Shown piece by piece: positions 24,206 to 35,216 of a stretch of 64,000 nucleotides of DNA. Each line of letters opens with the position of its first letter. The first letter of the stretch is position 1. The DNA is taken from positions 1 through 64,000 of the forward strand of contig MNCI01005884.1 of assembly GCA_015680685.1 (NCBI GenBank), written 5' to 3'. The notes under the pieces are model-generated. The model did not search any database. It was not told the origin of the DNA and was given only the letters and a program-made list of their open reading frames with translations. The stretch comes from Gnetum montanum (Eukaryota > Streptophyta > Gnetopsida > Gnetales > Gnetaceae). A program made the translations under genes and the position numbers.

Positions 24206-24860
24206 TGAAAACATCAAGCAGCATCCGCAATGACGTTGAACTAGCAGCATCCGCAATGACGTTGAACTAGCAGCATCAAGCAGCATCCACAATGACGTTA
24301 AACTAGCAACATCAAGCAATGTCCTCAATGATGTTAAACTAGTGGCATCGAGCAACGTCTGCAACGATGCTAAAATAGCATCATTGAACATCGTCCACTA
24401 CGACGTTAAATTGGCAATGACACCAAGCACCATTTACTACAATGTTAAACTAGCAACAACATCGAGCAGCATCTATAATGACACTAAACTAGTAGCATCA
24501 AACACCATCTGCTACGATGTTAAACTAGTAACAACATCGTGTAGCGTCCACAATGATGTTAAACTAGTGGCATCAAGCAGCGTCCGCAATAACATTAAAC
24601 TAGCAGCATCGAGCACTGTTCGCTATGACGTTAAACTGGGAACAACATCAAGCAGCATCCACAATGACATTAAGCTAGCGACAATGAGCAGCGTCTGCTA
24701 CGACATTAAACTGGCAGCAACTGTCGGCTACAACGTAAAACTGGCATAGCTAGTCCGTTATGACTATAAACTGGCACGACACGTCCACTACGATGTAAAA
24801 CTAGTACATATGGTTTGTTGGTACCTTAAACTAGCACATGGTCCATAAGGACCTTAAACT
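24206..24860 (+). repeat. 36/39-bp tandem array after integrase, element B
   Basis: About 15 imperfect units, most 36 or 39 bp, each built on CATCAAGCAGCATCCACAAT then GACGTTAAACTAGCAA. Because units are multiples of three, one frame stays open from 24342 to 24749 and reads as a degenerate 12-13-residue repeat around SSVRNDVKLA. The last units (24740-24860) are shorter. Related motifs occur at 20590-20950, 49430-49640 and 58925-59240. Confidence 0.85.
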
Positions 24861-25902
24861 GAGTTTGCGTCGCGTCCCTAGCACACATCTACACCAAGTA
24901 TACATCGAATGAGTGTGCACAGTGCTGATGTGGGGGTGGGACGTTGCAGCTCTAGAACATGGTTCACAATGCACTGGGAACATGATCTGGAATGCACATG
25001 ATTCCACCACCCTTAGCATCATGTTGATCCTTCAAAGATGTTCTATGACATCACACTGGCCCTCTAGACCTATCGTCACCACGGCCCATCACCCTGACAG
25101 TAGTTCCTTGGCTTGTGCCTACCGTTGGAGTTCCAACAATATTGTGTCCTAGCTACAATAGTGTCATTCTCCAGCCCCCTACCAATGCCTCAGCTCAAAC
25201 AACATTTAGCTATGTGGTAGCTGATCCCATAGCTAAACTGAGAATTTGTGCCTTTGGCAGGGATTTTAGAGCATCTGCACTCACAACAGCTCTCAGCTCC
25301 ATTAATGCTAGCTCCACCACAATGATGGTGGCAAGGCCACTACTAGCCTTCCTACTTTGGACACTGTGCACCAGCATAGGTGTCCAAGAGCCTCAAAAAT
25401 GTCTACAGCAAATAATACCTTTTCCCTCGCTTCGCATTATGGTTGTTTCGCTCTCCATCGTGCTTACAGGGCATGGCCAAAGGTGAGTCTGGTCACAGTA
25501 GTAGGTGCTACGACATTGCAAAGTGAGTGCCTCAACTAGCTTCACTACTTCAGAGTGCAAATTCCATGATGTGCCTAACATAGCTCGCCACATGGGAAGC
25601 ATCTGTAGGTAGGTCAAAACCCTCCGTGGATGTAACGAAACTCATCCTGCAAAGGAAACACTTGTCCTACACGAGTTCGAAGGTCAGAGTAAAGATGAAA
25701 ATGCCAACAAGTCCCTCATGAGCATTCCAACGAGGGACTTTGCTAAAACTCATCTTTTTCCTTTTCTTGAAAACTAATGCAACAGTCTCAAGCATAGCCA
25801 AGCAATGTCTTGACACTTACTAAGTAGCAATGTTAGCATCATGCCTTCAATGGTATTTCATTTTCTTTATCAACATCTCTTGAGCCCATCCTCTAGACGT
25901 CG
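24861..25902 (+). other. 3' noncoding region of element B
   Basis: About 1 kb between the array and the polypurine tract. An open frame at 25115-25486 has no family signature and is not conserved in element C. Nothing else recognised. Confidence 0.5.
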
Positions 25903-25917
25903 ACAAAGAGGGGCCAA
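25903..25917 (+). other. polypurine tract of element B
   Basis: ACAAAGAGGGGCCAA immediately before the 3' LTR; the equivalent in element C at 60374-60390 is CAACAAAGAGGGTCCAA. Primes plus-strand synthesis. Confidence 0.7.
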
Positions 25918-27564
25918 TGAAACACCCAAAAATTTGAAGGCATGCCTGCTCCACCAAGCCTTTGCAATTCATGCAATGTTACAATAGTTCTTCAAGAGAT
26001 GGATGCTTTGATTTTTAGACTGCTCACTTTAACAAGTTTTCTAAGTCAAGGAGTCTTGCTACACTACGCCATGCATTGTAGTGTAGCAAACTGTAGAAGA
26101 TGTTTGTAGAAGCACAGTGCTACGCTATGGTGTGCTACATAGCATAGCATAACATAGAAAAAGCTAGACAACCAGTCCCATCACCTGACTTCAAGTCCTT
26201 TGGCATTGTCTCCTTCCATCAAAAAGCAACGAACTTGGAAAAATCAAGTCATGTTTGCTTCTATGCTATGCTAAGCTACATGGCACAACGAGGTGTAGCA
26301 ATTTTGAGAATGTGACAGAAGGCATCTCAAAGGGTGGGATCAACAAGTTTGCAAGTTTCGCAATGCAAAAGATAAAGTTTGCAGATGGGCGATGTTTTTT
26401 GCAACTAAGGCTAGTTGCTACGCTACGATATGATACATAGCATAGCATAGTGTAGAAAAAATGTGACAAATAGTTAGCACACTCCAAAGGTGTTTGAGGG
26501 ATGCAGCAAGACATAATGCAAGTTTCTTGCTTCAAACTAGCAGCTACGCTACGCTACGCTGCGTAGTGTAGCATAACGTAACAAAATGCTATGCCACGCC
26601 AAACATGCTACGCTACAAAGCATGGCAAGGTGTGGCAAGTGGTTACATGACATTAATGCACATCACCTAATTTCACTATTGCTCTGATAGTGCAATTACG
26701 GCATGGAAAGCTCATAATTACAACATGGTAGGCTTGTCCAATGGTCATGCAGGCACGTGCAACACAGACAGGTTAGCATAGGCCCAAGGCACGTGGCGTT
26801 CAAACTACATCTTTTTTGCACCCTTGGTCCTATAAATACCCCAATGAGCAATGCTTACAGTTTGTCTCCAATTGGCTCTCGGGATTCTCTGGCTGGATTT
26901 TCTCTCTCTGGCTTTTCTGGCTTCTGGCATTTGGGCTCTTTTTTCGCACTTTCAGTTCCAGTTCTCTAAGCAGTATAGTCGACTAACGATTTTGTTGGCT
27001 AACACGGAAGCAAGATAGCACCGTAACCTTGAGCATTGTAATCTTCCTATTTCAACATTGTAAACAGTTAGCATTCTTAGTTAGTATTCTATTCTGCTCC
27101 TTCCTACCACCTTGGTAGCACTTCACATTGTTAAAGCCTGAGTCTGCGTTGAAGCACACAACCATCTTGCTCTACACGTCTTGGTTACCTTCGAGATCTC
27201 TGCACTTCCCAACGCTGTGCAACCGATTATATCCATCTTAACAGAGCAAAGTTGTAGCTTTGACATGGTGCATTTTTCCAACTGCATTTTACATTATCCA
27301 TTGTTTACTATTGCATTTTACACTCTTTTTTTTCTTTTCTTACATTTTAAGCATTACTTCGTGCTATCAGTTTCATTTTCAAATAATACATTGCAAAAGG
27401 TTATATAGACACTAACTAAGTCCCTATCTAAATGACCAGACCATTCAGGGTGACCCATTTCCATTCCATCCATCATGGCCCTCCTGCAAAAACAGGGTCT
27501 AGACTATCAACGGACGAAGACCCCTCGGTGTTCTTTCTAGCCTTTGACATTTTCGATTGCTATA
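25918..27564 (+). repeat. 3' LTR of element B
   Basis: 1,647 bp from TGAAACACCC to GATTGCTATA (the CA end decayed to TA), followed by ATTAT. TATA box at 26831-26838. The palindromic GCTACGCTA cluster is at 26050-26625. Confidence 0.88.
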
Positions 27565-27569
27565 ATTAT

Positions 27570-27740
27570 GTTTTAGTGGGATAGTAGTTTTGAGTGTCAT
27601 AACCATCCAGAACATATTCTTCATGAAGATCTACTATGCCCAACTTCTTAAGGGTTTTGAATAGCATCCTAGGCATAGATCTATTAAGGGAGAGGATAAA
27701 ATTGCCATCCATTTCATGCCATCTCATCTGTTCATCCTAA
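27570..27740 (-). pseudogene. gag N-terminal piece of Athila-like element A
   Basis: A short open segment on the minus strand, from about MRWHEMDGNFILSLNRS to HEEYVLDGYDTQNYYP, ends at the element B insertion point. It is in the position of the gag start, about 240 bp after the primer site. The rest of gag resumes at 14589. The exact start is uncertain because upstream stops (TAG, TGA) interrupt the frame. Confidence 0.5.
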
Positions 27741-27980
27741 TATAGGATGAAGATGAAATTTAGCACAAACTCATATGGATGAGTGTTTACCACCTAGCAT
27801 TCTTATGGGATCGGTGGTTTGATATCCTCGTGCTTGTGAGAAGAAGAAGAAATTTTGAAAAACAATGTCAGTGTGATTTTATAGCTCTATGTATAGTGGG
27901 AATGATATTGACCTTTAGGTTCATACAATGATAGAATGATATTCACTTAGACCTAAATAGCACACATTCCACAAACAAAG

Positions 27981-27998
27981 TCCCCAACAATGATGCCA
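27981..27998 (-). other. decayed tRNA-Asp primer-binding site of element A
   Basis: Minus strand reads TGGCATCATTGTTGGGGA, one base inside the 5' LTR. The complement of the plant tRNA-Asp 3' end used by Athila elements begins TGGCGCCGTTGCCGGGGA. The five differences are all C-to-T or G-to-A. It sets the orientation of the element and identifies 28000-28933 as the 5' LTR. Confidence 0.8.
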
Positions 27999-27999
27999 A

Positions 28000-28933
28000 T
28001 GATGAACGATGAGGTACCCCTACATCCAACCATATGAATTATGAAGTGTTCACATGTGATTCGTTTGAATTCCACAAAATTTTTCAATTTCAGTGCACTA
28101 GCCCTTTAGCAAGTGAATCTAGCCTTAAGGTCAATCATTGTCTTACCAATTACCCTTGTGACATATGTTGGTATGGTTAAGTGTAACTAAGGCATTCGAT
28201 TTTTATCATTTTTATGTTTTATAGTTGAATCCTTAAAATGTAGATAAAAAGGAATTTGATTAAGTAATATAAATTAACTAATTAATTAATCATATAACTA
28301 ATCCTAACATAAGTATCCATTTCCACTTTCTATACATGTTCTAAAACCACATATCCACTGTTGGGCCACCACGCGCTACGCTACTGGGTGTACCAAGCAA
28401 TAACGCTAATGGGATTACCAAGAAAATATGTGTTACACTCAAAGTAGTCGTACTTATGTGTGTAACCTATATTACTTAATTTCCTCATTAATGTAATAAC
28501 TAGAAAATATTTAATAACTAATTGAAAGCATTTAATAAATAATTGGAAATAGAAAATGCATAAATAAAATAGCTAATCTATCTAAAGTGTTACAAATTTT
28601 ATTAGAAAGCTCACCTTTATTACTACAAATACTATTGTGCTCAGGTACAACAATGATTGAATAAAGATCCATACACTCAATGACTCCTATTATGGGCAGT
28701 TAGAGGAAAAATTCTAACTTTCAAATGGAAAAAATGCAAGATATTCACTATAACTACAATTTACTTATGCCATAAATGCAGTTGCAAGCACATATTTACA
28801 GCTGAAAATCAAGAAAATCGACACTGCATCGATGGGACCTCATTGATGCATGGTAAGATGCATCAACTAGGCCTTGTTGACTAGGCTAGTCGATGAGGCC
28901 TCAACAACGTAGCCAACTTAATGCAACTCATCA
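28000..28933 (-). repeat. 5' LTR of Athila-like element A
   Basis: 934 bp, plus-strand ends TGATGAACG and AACTCATCA, followed by the duplication TGCAT at 28934-28938. U3 repeats (TGATGAGGCC-like) lie at 28830-28915. Confidence 0.88.
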
Positions 28934-28957
28934 TGCATCAAGCTAACCTTCATATTC

Positions 28958-29311
28958 AGTAATGCATTTACACATTTACGCATTGGCATTATGCATTTAC
29001 ATCTTGGCATTGGGTCTCTTACTTTTTCTAATTTCTCATGGTAATCAATTCCATGGCCTATAAATTTGTTCTTGATGGGAGAACAAACGTACCATGTATC
29101 ATAGTAGGATTGTAGTTTTTATCCCTTTCACAGATGCTTAGGGGTTGCATACACCATCATTGCATAGTGCCAATGTGAAAGAAGAATCTAAACGCCAAGT
29201 TTAATTCAAGGCATCAATGGCTAGAGGTTAGTTCCATTTGCTTCCACATTGTGCATTTCTAGTTATCTATGCATGTAAATTTCTTATGCAATCCATGAAT
29301 TTTGTCCTACA
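28958..29311 (+). repeat. 5' LTR of Copia element G
   Basis: About 354 bp, ending in CCTACA just before the primer site. The start was set by aligning AGTAATGCATTTACACATTT with the start of the 3' LTR, TGTAACACATGTTTACATGT. Start confidence is moderate. Confidence 0.55.
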
Positions 29312-29313
29312 TT

Positions 29314-29325
29314 TGGTATCAAATC
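29314..29325 (+). other. primer-binding site of Copia element G
   Basis: TGGTATCAAATC is two changes from TGGTATCAGAGC, the initiator-tRNA-Met site standard in plant Copia elements. Confidence 0.65.
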
Positions 29326-29953
29326 TTCATCTCTATCTCTGTCTTGATGCCATTACCGATTAGTAAGTGGAAGGCTTATTATGATTGAGATGGACATCCT
29401 TATAAAATTACTAACCTCTACGACATTGGTTATGTGGGTCCTTTTTGCAAGGCATGACAGGTGTTGGGTTAGGTGATATTTTGGGGATTTGAACTATGCA
29501 TAAAGTTTCTTTATTTAAATAATATTAAAATTTTGTAATGCATATTTTTTCCTGCATAAAATTGTAACTTGTGACCTTTCTTTTTTTCTTTATTTTTTAT
29601 ACTAGAGCATAACCACATCTTTAATTGTGCAAAATTGTTAAAAGTTTTGGATCACATATGGAAAATTAAATTGTAATTAATCATATTTAATTTAATAAAA
29701 TTTATCCCATAAGAATTTTTATTATATTTAATATGACTAATTAGGATGATATGTTAAATTATTTTTCTTAATTTTCCCATAGGGATTAAGAAAAGGAATA
29801 TAATTTAACAATTTCATTGTAACAATATATGAATATGTTTGAATTAAAATTTAGCCCATAGGAAATTTTATGTCATACGATTTATATTTTTACCTGATTT
29901 ATATTGGTAAACATGTCTTATGATGTTTTAACCTCAAATTTAGTAACATAAGC
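29326..29953 (+). other. leader of Copia element G
   Basis: AT-rich noncoding region of about 630 bp. Nothing else seen. Confidence 0.5.
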
Positions 29954-30770
29954 ATGTTTAATTATGTAGCTATACAACCTATAAGCTACTCTGATTTTAA
30001 ATGTGACATTCTTGAATTAAAGGGTGATAGTTATAAGGTGTGGAAGGAGAGAATTATTCTTCATTTAGGCTAGATGAACATTGATTATGCTATCCATAAC
30101 AATGAACCACCTACCATTACAACAACTAGCCATCCAAATGATATTGGTAATTGTGAAAAATGTGAGCGATTTAATTGTCTTTGTGTCATGTTCATAAAAA
30201 TCAAGATCTCGACTAATATGCATGGTTCATTGGAATAGTATGATAATGTATGCATTTTTTAAAGGTAATTCATGAACAATTTGAATCATCAAACAAAGTT
30301 TTGGCTAGCATCTTAATAATGAATTTCTCATCCATGAAGCTCATCGAAATTCATGGTGTGCATGACATCATGAAAAGGAGGGATATAGTGACCCAACTCA
30401 AAACTCTTGAGGTTGACATGTCAAAATATTTCCCTATGCACTACATCTTAAACACACTTCCACTAGATTATAGACCTTTTAAGATTTCTTATAACACACA
30501 TAGGGACAAATGGTCAATGAAAGAACTAATGACCATGTGTGTACAAGAAGAGGGTAGACTTGCAATGGAAGCAAGAGAGTGTGTGTATCTAGTCACACAA
30601 GAGAAGAATAAAGAAAAAGCCAAAGGAAAGTGGAAGTTCAAATTACCTACAAAATCTAATATTAAGAATGACTCAAAATTCTTTTTCTACAAAAATAAAT
30701 GGCACATAAAGAAGGATTATCCTAAATATCAAAAATGGCTTGAAAATAAAGGGACTCAACACTCACTTGT
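29954..30770 (+). pseudogene. gag of Copia element G (decayed)
   Basis: Starts MFNYVAIQPISYSDFK, followed by FKCDILELKGDSYKVWKERI, the usual opening of Copia gag. A frameshift near 30250 leads to a 202-residue open stretch (30250-30858), with VIHEQFESSNKVLA and MHYILNTLPLDYRPFK. The nucleocapsid zinc knuckle is visible but destroyed: FFFYKNKWHIKKDYPKYQKW keeps the His while its Cys positions are Phe or Tyr, as expected from TGT or TGC to TTT/TAT-type changes. Confidence 0.85.
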
Positions 30771-31220
30771 TTGTTTTGAATCTAATATGGTTGATGTTGG
30801 ACATGACACATGGTGGATTAACTCTAGTTCTACAATCCATGTTACCAATTCCTTGTAGGAGGTGTAAAACCTAATGAAGCAAGTCGGAAGTGAGTCATGA
30901 ATCTATTTAGGTAATAAAATGCTTTCACATGTGGAGGCAATCAAAATGTGCAAATTAGTTTTAAGAAATGGTTTTGTTTTAGAGTGGGAAAAGACATTTT
31001 ATATTCCAAGTTTTTCAAGGAATTTAATTTTTATTTCAAGGCTTGTATCATTGGAATTTTCCTTAATTTTTTCAAATGCTATATTTAGTCTATATTATAG
31101 AGCTAGACTTATTGGAAGTGGTACATTGATAGATGGTCTTTTAACATTAATTTACAAAAGGAAACTTCTTATACTTCTATGCATGTTCATGCTACCATTA
31201 AGAGATGTGTTATGAATGAT
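30771..31220 (+). pseudogene. protease region of Copia element G (decayed)
   Basis: Active site reads TWWINSSSTIHVTNS (30810-30855), where the family has DSG; the catalytic Asp is Asn and Gly is Ser. The flap and C-terminal strands (FYIPSFSRNLIFISRLVS) follow in a second frame open from 30919 to 31215. Confidence 0.8.
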
Positions 31221-32080
31221 GAATCCTCTATGTTGTGGCATCATATATTAGGACATATTTCTATTGAGAGAATAAAGAGATTAGTAAATGATGGAGTACT
31301 TAGTACTCTAGATTTTACTAACTTTGACACTTGTGTGGGTTACATAAAGGGAAAGAAGACTAATATGTCAAAGAAAGTTTCCAAGAGGAGTTCAAACATA
31401 TTAGAGATCATACGTATAGATATTTGTACTCTAGATATTAATGTGTATGATTAAAAGTAATTCATTACCTTTATTGATGATTGTATTTCTACCTGCTTCA
31501 TAACAAGAGTGAAGCTGTAGATGTCATTTAGGTGTTTAAGGTTGAAGTAGAGAAATAATGTGGTAAGCAAATAAAGTTAGTGATATCTGATTGAGGTGGT
31601 GAATACTATGGTGGATATACTGATGATGGACAAGCACCTGGTCCATTTGCTAAGTTTCTTCAAGAGCGTGGAATTGTTGCCCTATACACTATGCTTGGTT
31701 CTCCAAAATAGAATGGTTTGGTAGAAATAAGAAACCAAACATTATTGGACATGGTGTGGAGTATGCTTAGTGGCTCCAAGCTTCCTAAGTTTTTATGGAC
31801 TAAAGCTCTCAATATGGTAGTGTATATATTAAATTGAGTTCCAACCAAGGCTGTCTCAAAGATAGCATTTGAATAATGAAAAGGTCGAAAACTGAGTTTG
31901 TGACATATACGCATTTGGGGATGCCTATTTGAAGTAAGAGCCTATAATCCTTGAGAAAAGAAGCTAGAGCCAAGGACCATAAGTGGGTATTTCATTAGAT
32001 ATGCTAATTGGTCTAAGAGATAAAATTTTTATTACCCATCACATCCTACTAGGTTTGTAAAATCAAGGAATGCTAATTTT
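31221..32080 (+). pseudogene. GAG-pre-integrase and integrase of Copia element G (decayed)
   Basis: The HHCC-type segment reads SSMLWHHILGHISIERIKRL and then FDTCVGYIKGKK, one Cys changed to Tyr. The core has LEIIRIDICT (first catalytic Asp) and YFITFIDD-like sequence, then decays into stops. The C-terminal part (about 31880-32080) reads through GDAYLK-like and FLDD sequence up to the solo LTR; the coding phrase resumes after it. Confidence 0.7.
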
Positions 32081-32085
32081 CTTGA

Positions 32086-33009
32086 TGATGAGTGGCAAGG
32101 TACCCCTACACTCAACCATATGAATACAAGTGTTTCACACATGATCCAGTCAAACTTTGTAGACGGGCTAGTTGTGGTATCTAGATAGTTACTCACTTAT
32201 CACAGTTTTTTGTCTTCCCACATGGACTAGTATTTACTTTGTCACATATGATTTAGTCTAGAGTGAGTTGTATGATGTGTTCCTAACTAATGCTACTCCT
32301 AGAGGCGATGGAAAATAATCTTAGCTAAGTTAGGAGGAAAAGGGAGAGAGAGAGATATATACTAAGAGGAGATAGGGAGAGAGAGTCTAAGCTAGCCTAA
32401 GTGCAATGAGCATATATTCCTTAATCATCCATACACATCTTAGGCCTCGTGCATGACTACCACTAGGATTACCAAGTGCATGGCCCGAGTATGCTACTAG
32501 GATACCCAGCAGTCACACGTAGATGCTCGTGATTAAGTTATAATCATTATAAATTTAATAATAATTAAAATTAAGTAATTAAACTAAGTGAATTCTACAA
32601 TGATGAAGTAATCTCAATCTTTATTCTGGTCATGTGCAAGTCCAAGTACACCATACTCGAATAAAGGATGTTATACAATTACAATCATCACATTGTAGGC
32701 ATGCACTGGGAGAAAGGGTTGAGAGGAAAATAATGACAAAAAGACTCTACTGTAACATTAAACTGACTTCTAAAACTGACTATTACTTTCTTGTGTGTCC
32801 CATTTTGTATTTATAGGCTCACACGGGAACCACGATATCGCATATGTGATATCACTTATCAGGCCGCAATATCATGTATATTGGGGGTTTGATAATAGGG
32901 GTCCAATATTAGGACTCATCAGATATTAAGGATCTAATAATGGGGGTCTGATATCAACACCTGGTTAACAAGGGTCTGATATCAGCACCTAACAAACCAT
33001 GATTCATCA
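32086..33009 (-). repeat. solo Athila-type LTR inside Copia element G
   Basis: 924 bp with plus-strand ends TGATGAGTGG and GATTCATCA, flanked by perfect CTTGA duplications (32081-32085 and 33010-33014). Minus-strand TATA box TATAAATA at 32808-32815. Its U3 (32820-33000) has repeated GGGTCTGATATCA-type units, different from the TCGACAAGGCC units of the other LTRs, so it is a distinct subfamily. A solo LTR results from recombination between the two LTRs of a full insertion. Confidence 0.85.
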
Positions 33010-33014
33010 CTTGA

Positions 33015-34850
33015 GAATGACTTGATTAGTGGGAATAGTAGATCTTGGAACATTGTTCTTGAGATAAATCATATAGATGCTCAAACCACTACTTCAAATG
33101 ATAGACTAATTATTGTGCACAATACACCTAGAACAAAAATGCGTAATGAACAACAACCAGTCATTGAAGTTCCATAAACTACTGATCAAGAAGTAGTAGA
33201 TCCAATTGAACAATAGATACCAGAACCTATTGAATAGCCTGTTCAACATCATTATCCTCAACAGAATGATGAATCAACATTAAGAAGATTTACTAGAGTA
33301 AGACAATCAGCAATTCCTAGTGACTATATGGTGTATCTATAGGAGTCTAACTACAACATAGGAGCTGCAAATGATCTCAAAACATTTTCATAAGCCATGA
33401 GTTGTAAGGAATCTAACTTGTGGTATGATGGCATGAAAGATGAGATGAACTCTATGTCATCTAATGGAGTCTTGGATCTTGTAAAGTTTCCAAATGATGT
33501 AAAAGCCATTGGATGCAAATGGGTCTTCAAGACTAAGAAAGACTTATTGGAAAACATTGAAATATATAAGGCCAGACTTATCACTAAAGGGATCACTCAA
33601 AAAGAAGAAATAGATTATAAGGAGACCTTTTCTTCCTTCTTGTTATTATGGCATTGGTTGCCCATTTTAATCTTGAATTAAATCAAATAGATGTGAAAAG
33701 AGCATTCCTCAATGGTGATCTAGAGGAAGAGGTTTATATGAAACAACCTTAAGGATTTTCCTCTAGTGATGGTGAGTAATTAGTACGCAAGCTCAATAAA
33801 TCCATATATGGATTGAAACAAGCCTCCTATCAATGGTACTTATAATTCCATGATATCATCACTTCATTTGGTTTTGAAGAAAACATCATGGATCAATGTA
33901 TATACTAGAATGTTAGTGGGAGAAAAATATATTTCCTTGTTTGAAATGTGGATGATATCCTTCTTGCAACCAATAATAGTGGATTTCTATATGCCGTAAA
34001 AAATTTTCTCTCTAAGAATTATGACATGAAGGATATTGGTAAGGCAACTTATGTCATTGGCATTTAGATCCATAGGGATAGATCTAGATGTATTCTAGGA
34101 CTATCGCAGGAAACCTATATTAATAAAGTTTTAGAGAGGTTTCAAATGAAAGATTCTTCACCAACTATAGCACTCATTGTGAATGGTGATAGGTTTAATT
34201 TGAACTAGTTTCCTGGGAATGATTTAGAGAAAATTCAGATGAGCAACATTACATATGCTTTAGCTATTGGAAGCCTTATGTATGCTCAGATCTACACAAG
34301 ACCTAACATTGCATTTGCTATGGGAATGTTGGATAGATATCAAGGTAATCTAGGTATTAACCACTAGAGGGCTACAAACAAAGTGATGAGTTACCTTCAA
34401 GGTACAAAAGATTACATGATTATGTATAAATGAACAGACTCCTTGGAGGTGACAGGCTACTCCAATTCAAACTTTGCTTGCTATGTTAATTCATGGAAAT
34501 CAACATTTGGTTATCTTTTTATGCTAACTAGAGGAGTGGAAAGCAAAATTTGGTTGCTACTTCAACCATGGAGGTAGAGTTTGTTTCTTGTTTTGAGGTT
34601 ACTTCACATGGTGTATGGTTAAAGAGTTTCATATCAAGGCTTAAAATTGTGGATTCTGTATTTAGGCCATTAAGAATGTTTTGTGACAATTCAGTTACTA
34701 TCTTTATAGATAAAAATAATAAGAATGGTAGTTGAAGTAACACATTGACATAAAGTACTTAGCCATAAGGGAACACATTAATGAAAAAAAAGTGGTCATT
34801 GAGTACATATGCACTGAATTGATGATAGTTCATCCTTTATTTAAGGATCA
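33015..34850 (+). pseudogene. reverse transcriptase and RNase H of Copia element G (decayed)
   Basis: Blocks in order: integrase tail/linker to TRVRQSAIPSDYMVY (33295-33340), RT opening WYDGMKDEMNSM, KAIGCKWVFKTKK (33500-33540), QIDVKRAFLNGDLEEEVYM (33685-33740), KSIYGLKQASYQWY, catalytic NVDDILLATNNS (33950-33980), SYLQGTKDYMIMY (34390-34425) and RNase H TGYSNSNFACYVNSWKS with the catalytic Asp positions changed to Asn. Ends about AIREHINEKKVVIEYI. Stops and frameshifts throughout. Copia lineage (Tork-like wording) is only a guess. Confidence 0.87.
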
Positions 34851-35159
34851 TGTAATTCAGATGGGACTTGGTTTCATAATGTACTTTGTGGTACATAAAA
34901 CTTTATACTCTTAATGAAACTCTTATTCAATTGTGCTATTTTCTCATATGATTTTCATATATAGTTATGAGAGAAAATTCACATATGGCTGGACCTAAAA
35001 TGAACATTGGGTTTTTCATAAATCTAGTTACCATATAAGGAATTATGTTTGAGAAATAATGCATTGTAATACATGAAAGATAATACTCACATTAAGAGGA
35101 ACTATTTCTATGATTCATGCATTTATTTCTTGAACTCTGGACTTGATTAAATATGGAGA

Positions 35160-35216
35160 TTAAGTGAGAGATTGTAACACATGTTTACATGTTTCCACAT
35201 TAACTAGGATACTGAA
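35160..35216 (+). repeat. polypurine tract and truncated 3' LTR of Copia element G
   Basis: TTAAGTGAGAGAT precedes TGTAACACATGTTTACATGT, the 3' LTR start. Only about 44 bp remain before the sequence changes into the thumb region of an Athila-like RT. Confidence 0.6.

Larger units (their letters stand above)
14595..27564 (+). mobile_element. Tat/Ogre-like Ty3/Gypsy element B, nested in element A
   Basis: A complete, decayed LTR element of about 13.0 kb with target-site duplication ATTAT at 14590-14594 and 27565-27569. Order: 5' LTR, primer site, leader, gag, protease, an intron-like spacer, RT (internally deleted), RNase H, a second RNase H-like domain, integrase, a tandem-repeat array, polypurine tract, 3' LTR. 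The dual RNase H and a spacer between protease and RT are known features of the Tat lineage (Ogre, Retand). It inserted into gag of element A. Six differences in the first 64 aligned LTR bases suggest an old insertion. Confidence 0.88.
2841..28933 (-). mobile_element. Athila-like Ty3/Gypsy element A, with nested element B
   Basis: A complete but decayed LTR retrotransposon transcribed on the minus strand. Both LTRs have TGATGA/CTCATCA ends, and the flanks carry TGCAT at 2836-2840 and 28934-28938. Read from the right the order is 5' LTR (28000-28933), primer site (27981-27998), gag, protease, reverse transcriptase-RNase H, integrase, long spacer, third ORF, 3' LTR (2841-3753). That order and a tRNA-Asp-type primer site are known for Athila-group Gypsy elements. 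Element B (14595-27564) interrupts gag, so A is the older insertion. Without B the element is about 13.1 kb. All frames have stops and shifts, so it is not autonomous. Lineage assignment is from motifs and layout, not a phylogeny. Confidence 0.85.
28958..35216 (+). mobile_element. Ty1/Copia element G, 3' truncated
   Basis: Order is short 5' LTR, tRNA-Met-like primer site, leader, gag, protease, integrase, RT, RNase H, then a PPT and about 44 bp of 3' LTR. Integrase before RT defines Copia. A solo Athila-type LTR interrupts it at 32086-33009. The 3' LTR stops abruptly where element E begins, so no target-site duplication can be read. All frames are decayed. Confidence 0.85.

Noticed and set aside
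24206-24860. Regular repeat array considered as CRISPR
   Set aside because: Units are contiguous without unique spacers, repeats are degenerate, and it lies in a plant retrotransposon after integrase.
25115-25486. 123-residue open frame in the 3' noncoding part of element B
   Set aside because: No family motif, no counterpart in element C, and overlapping frames of similar length; treated as chance.
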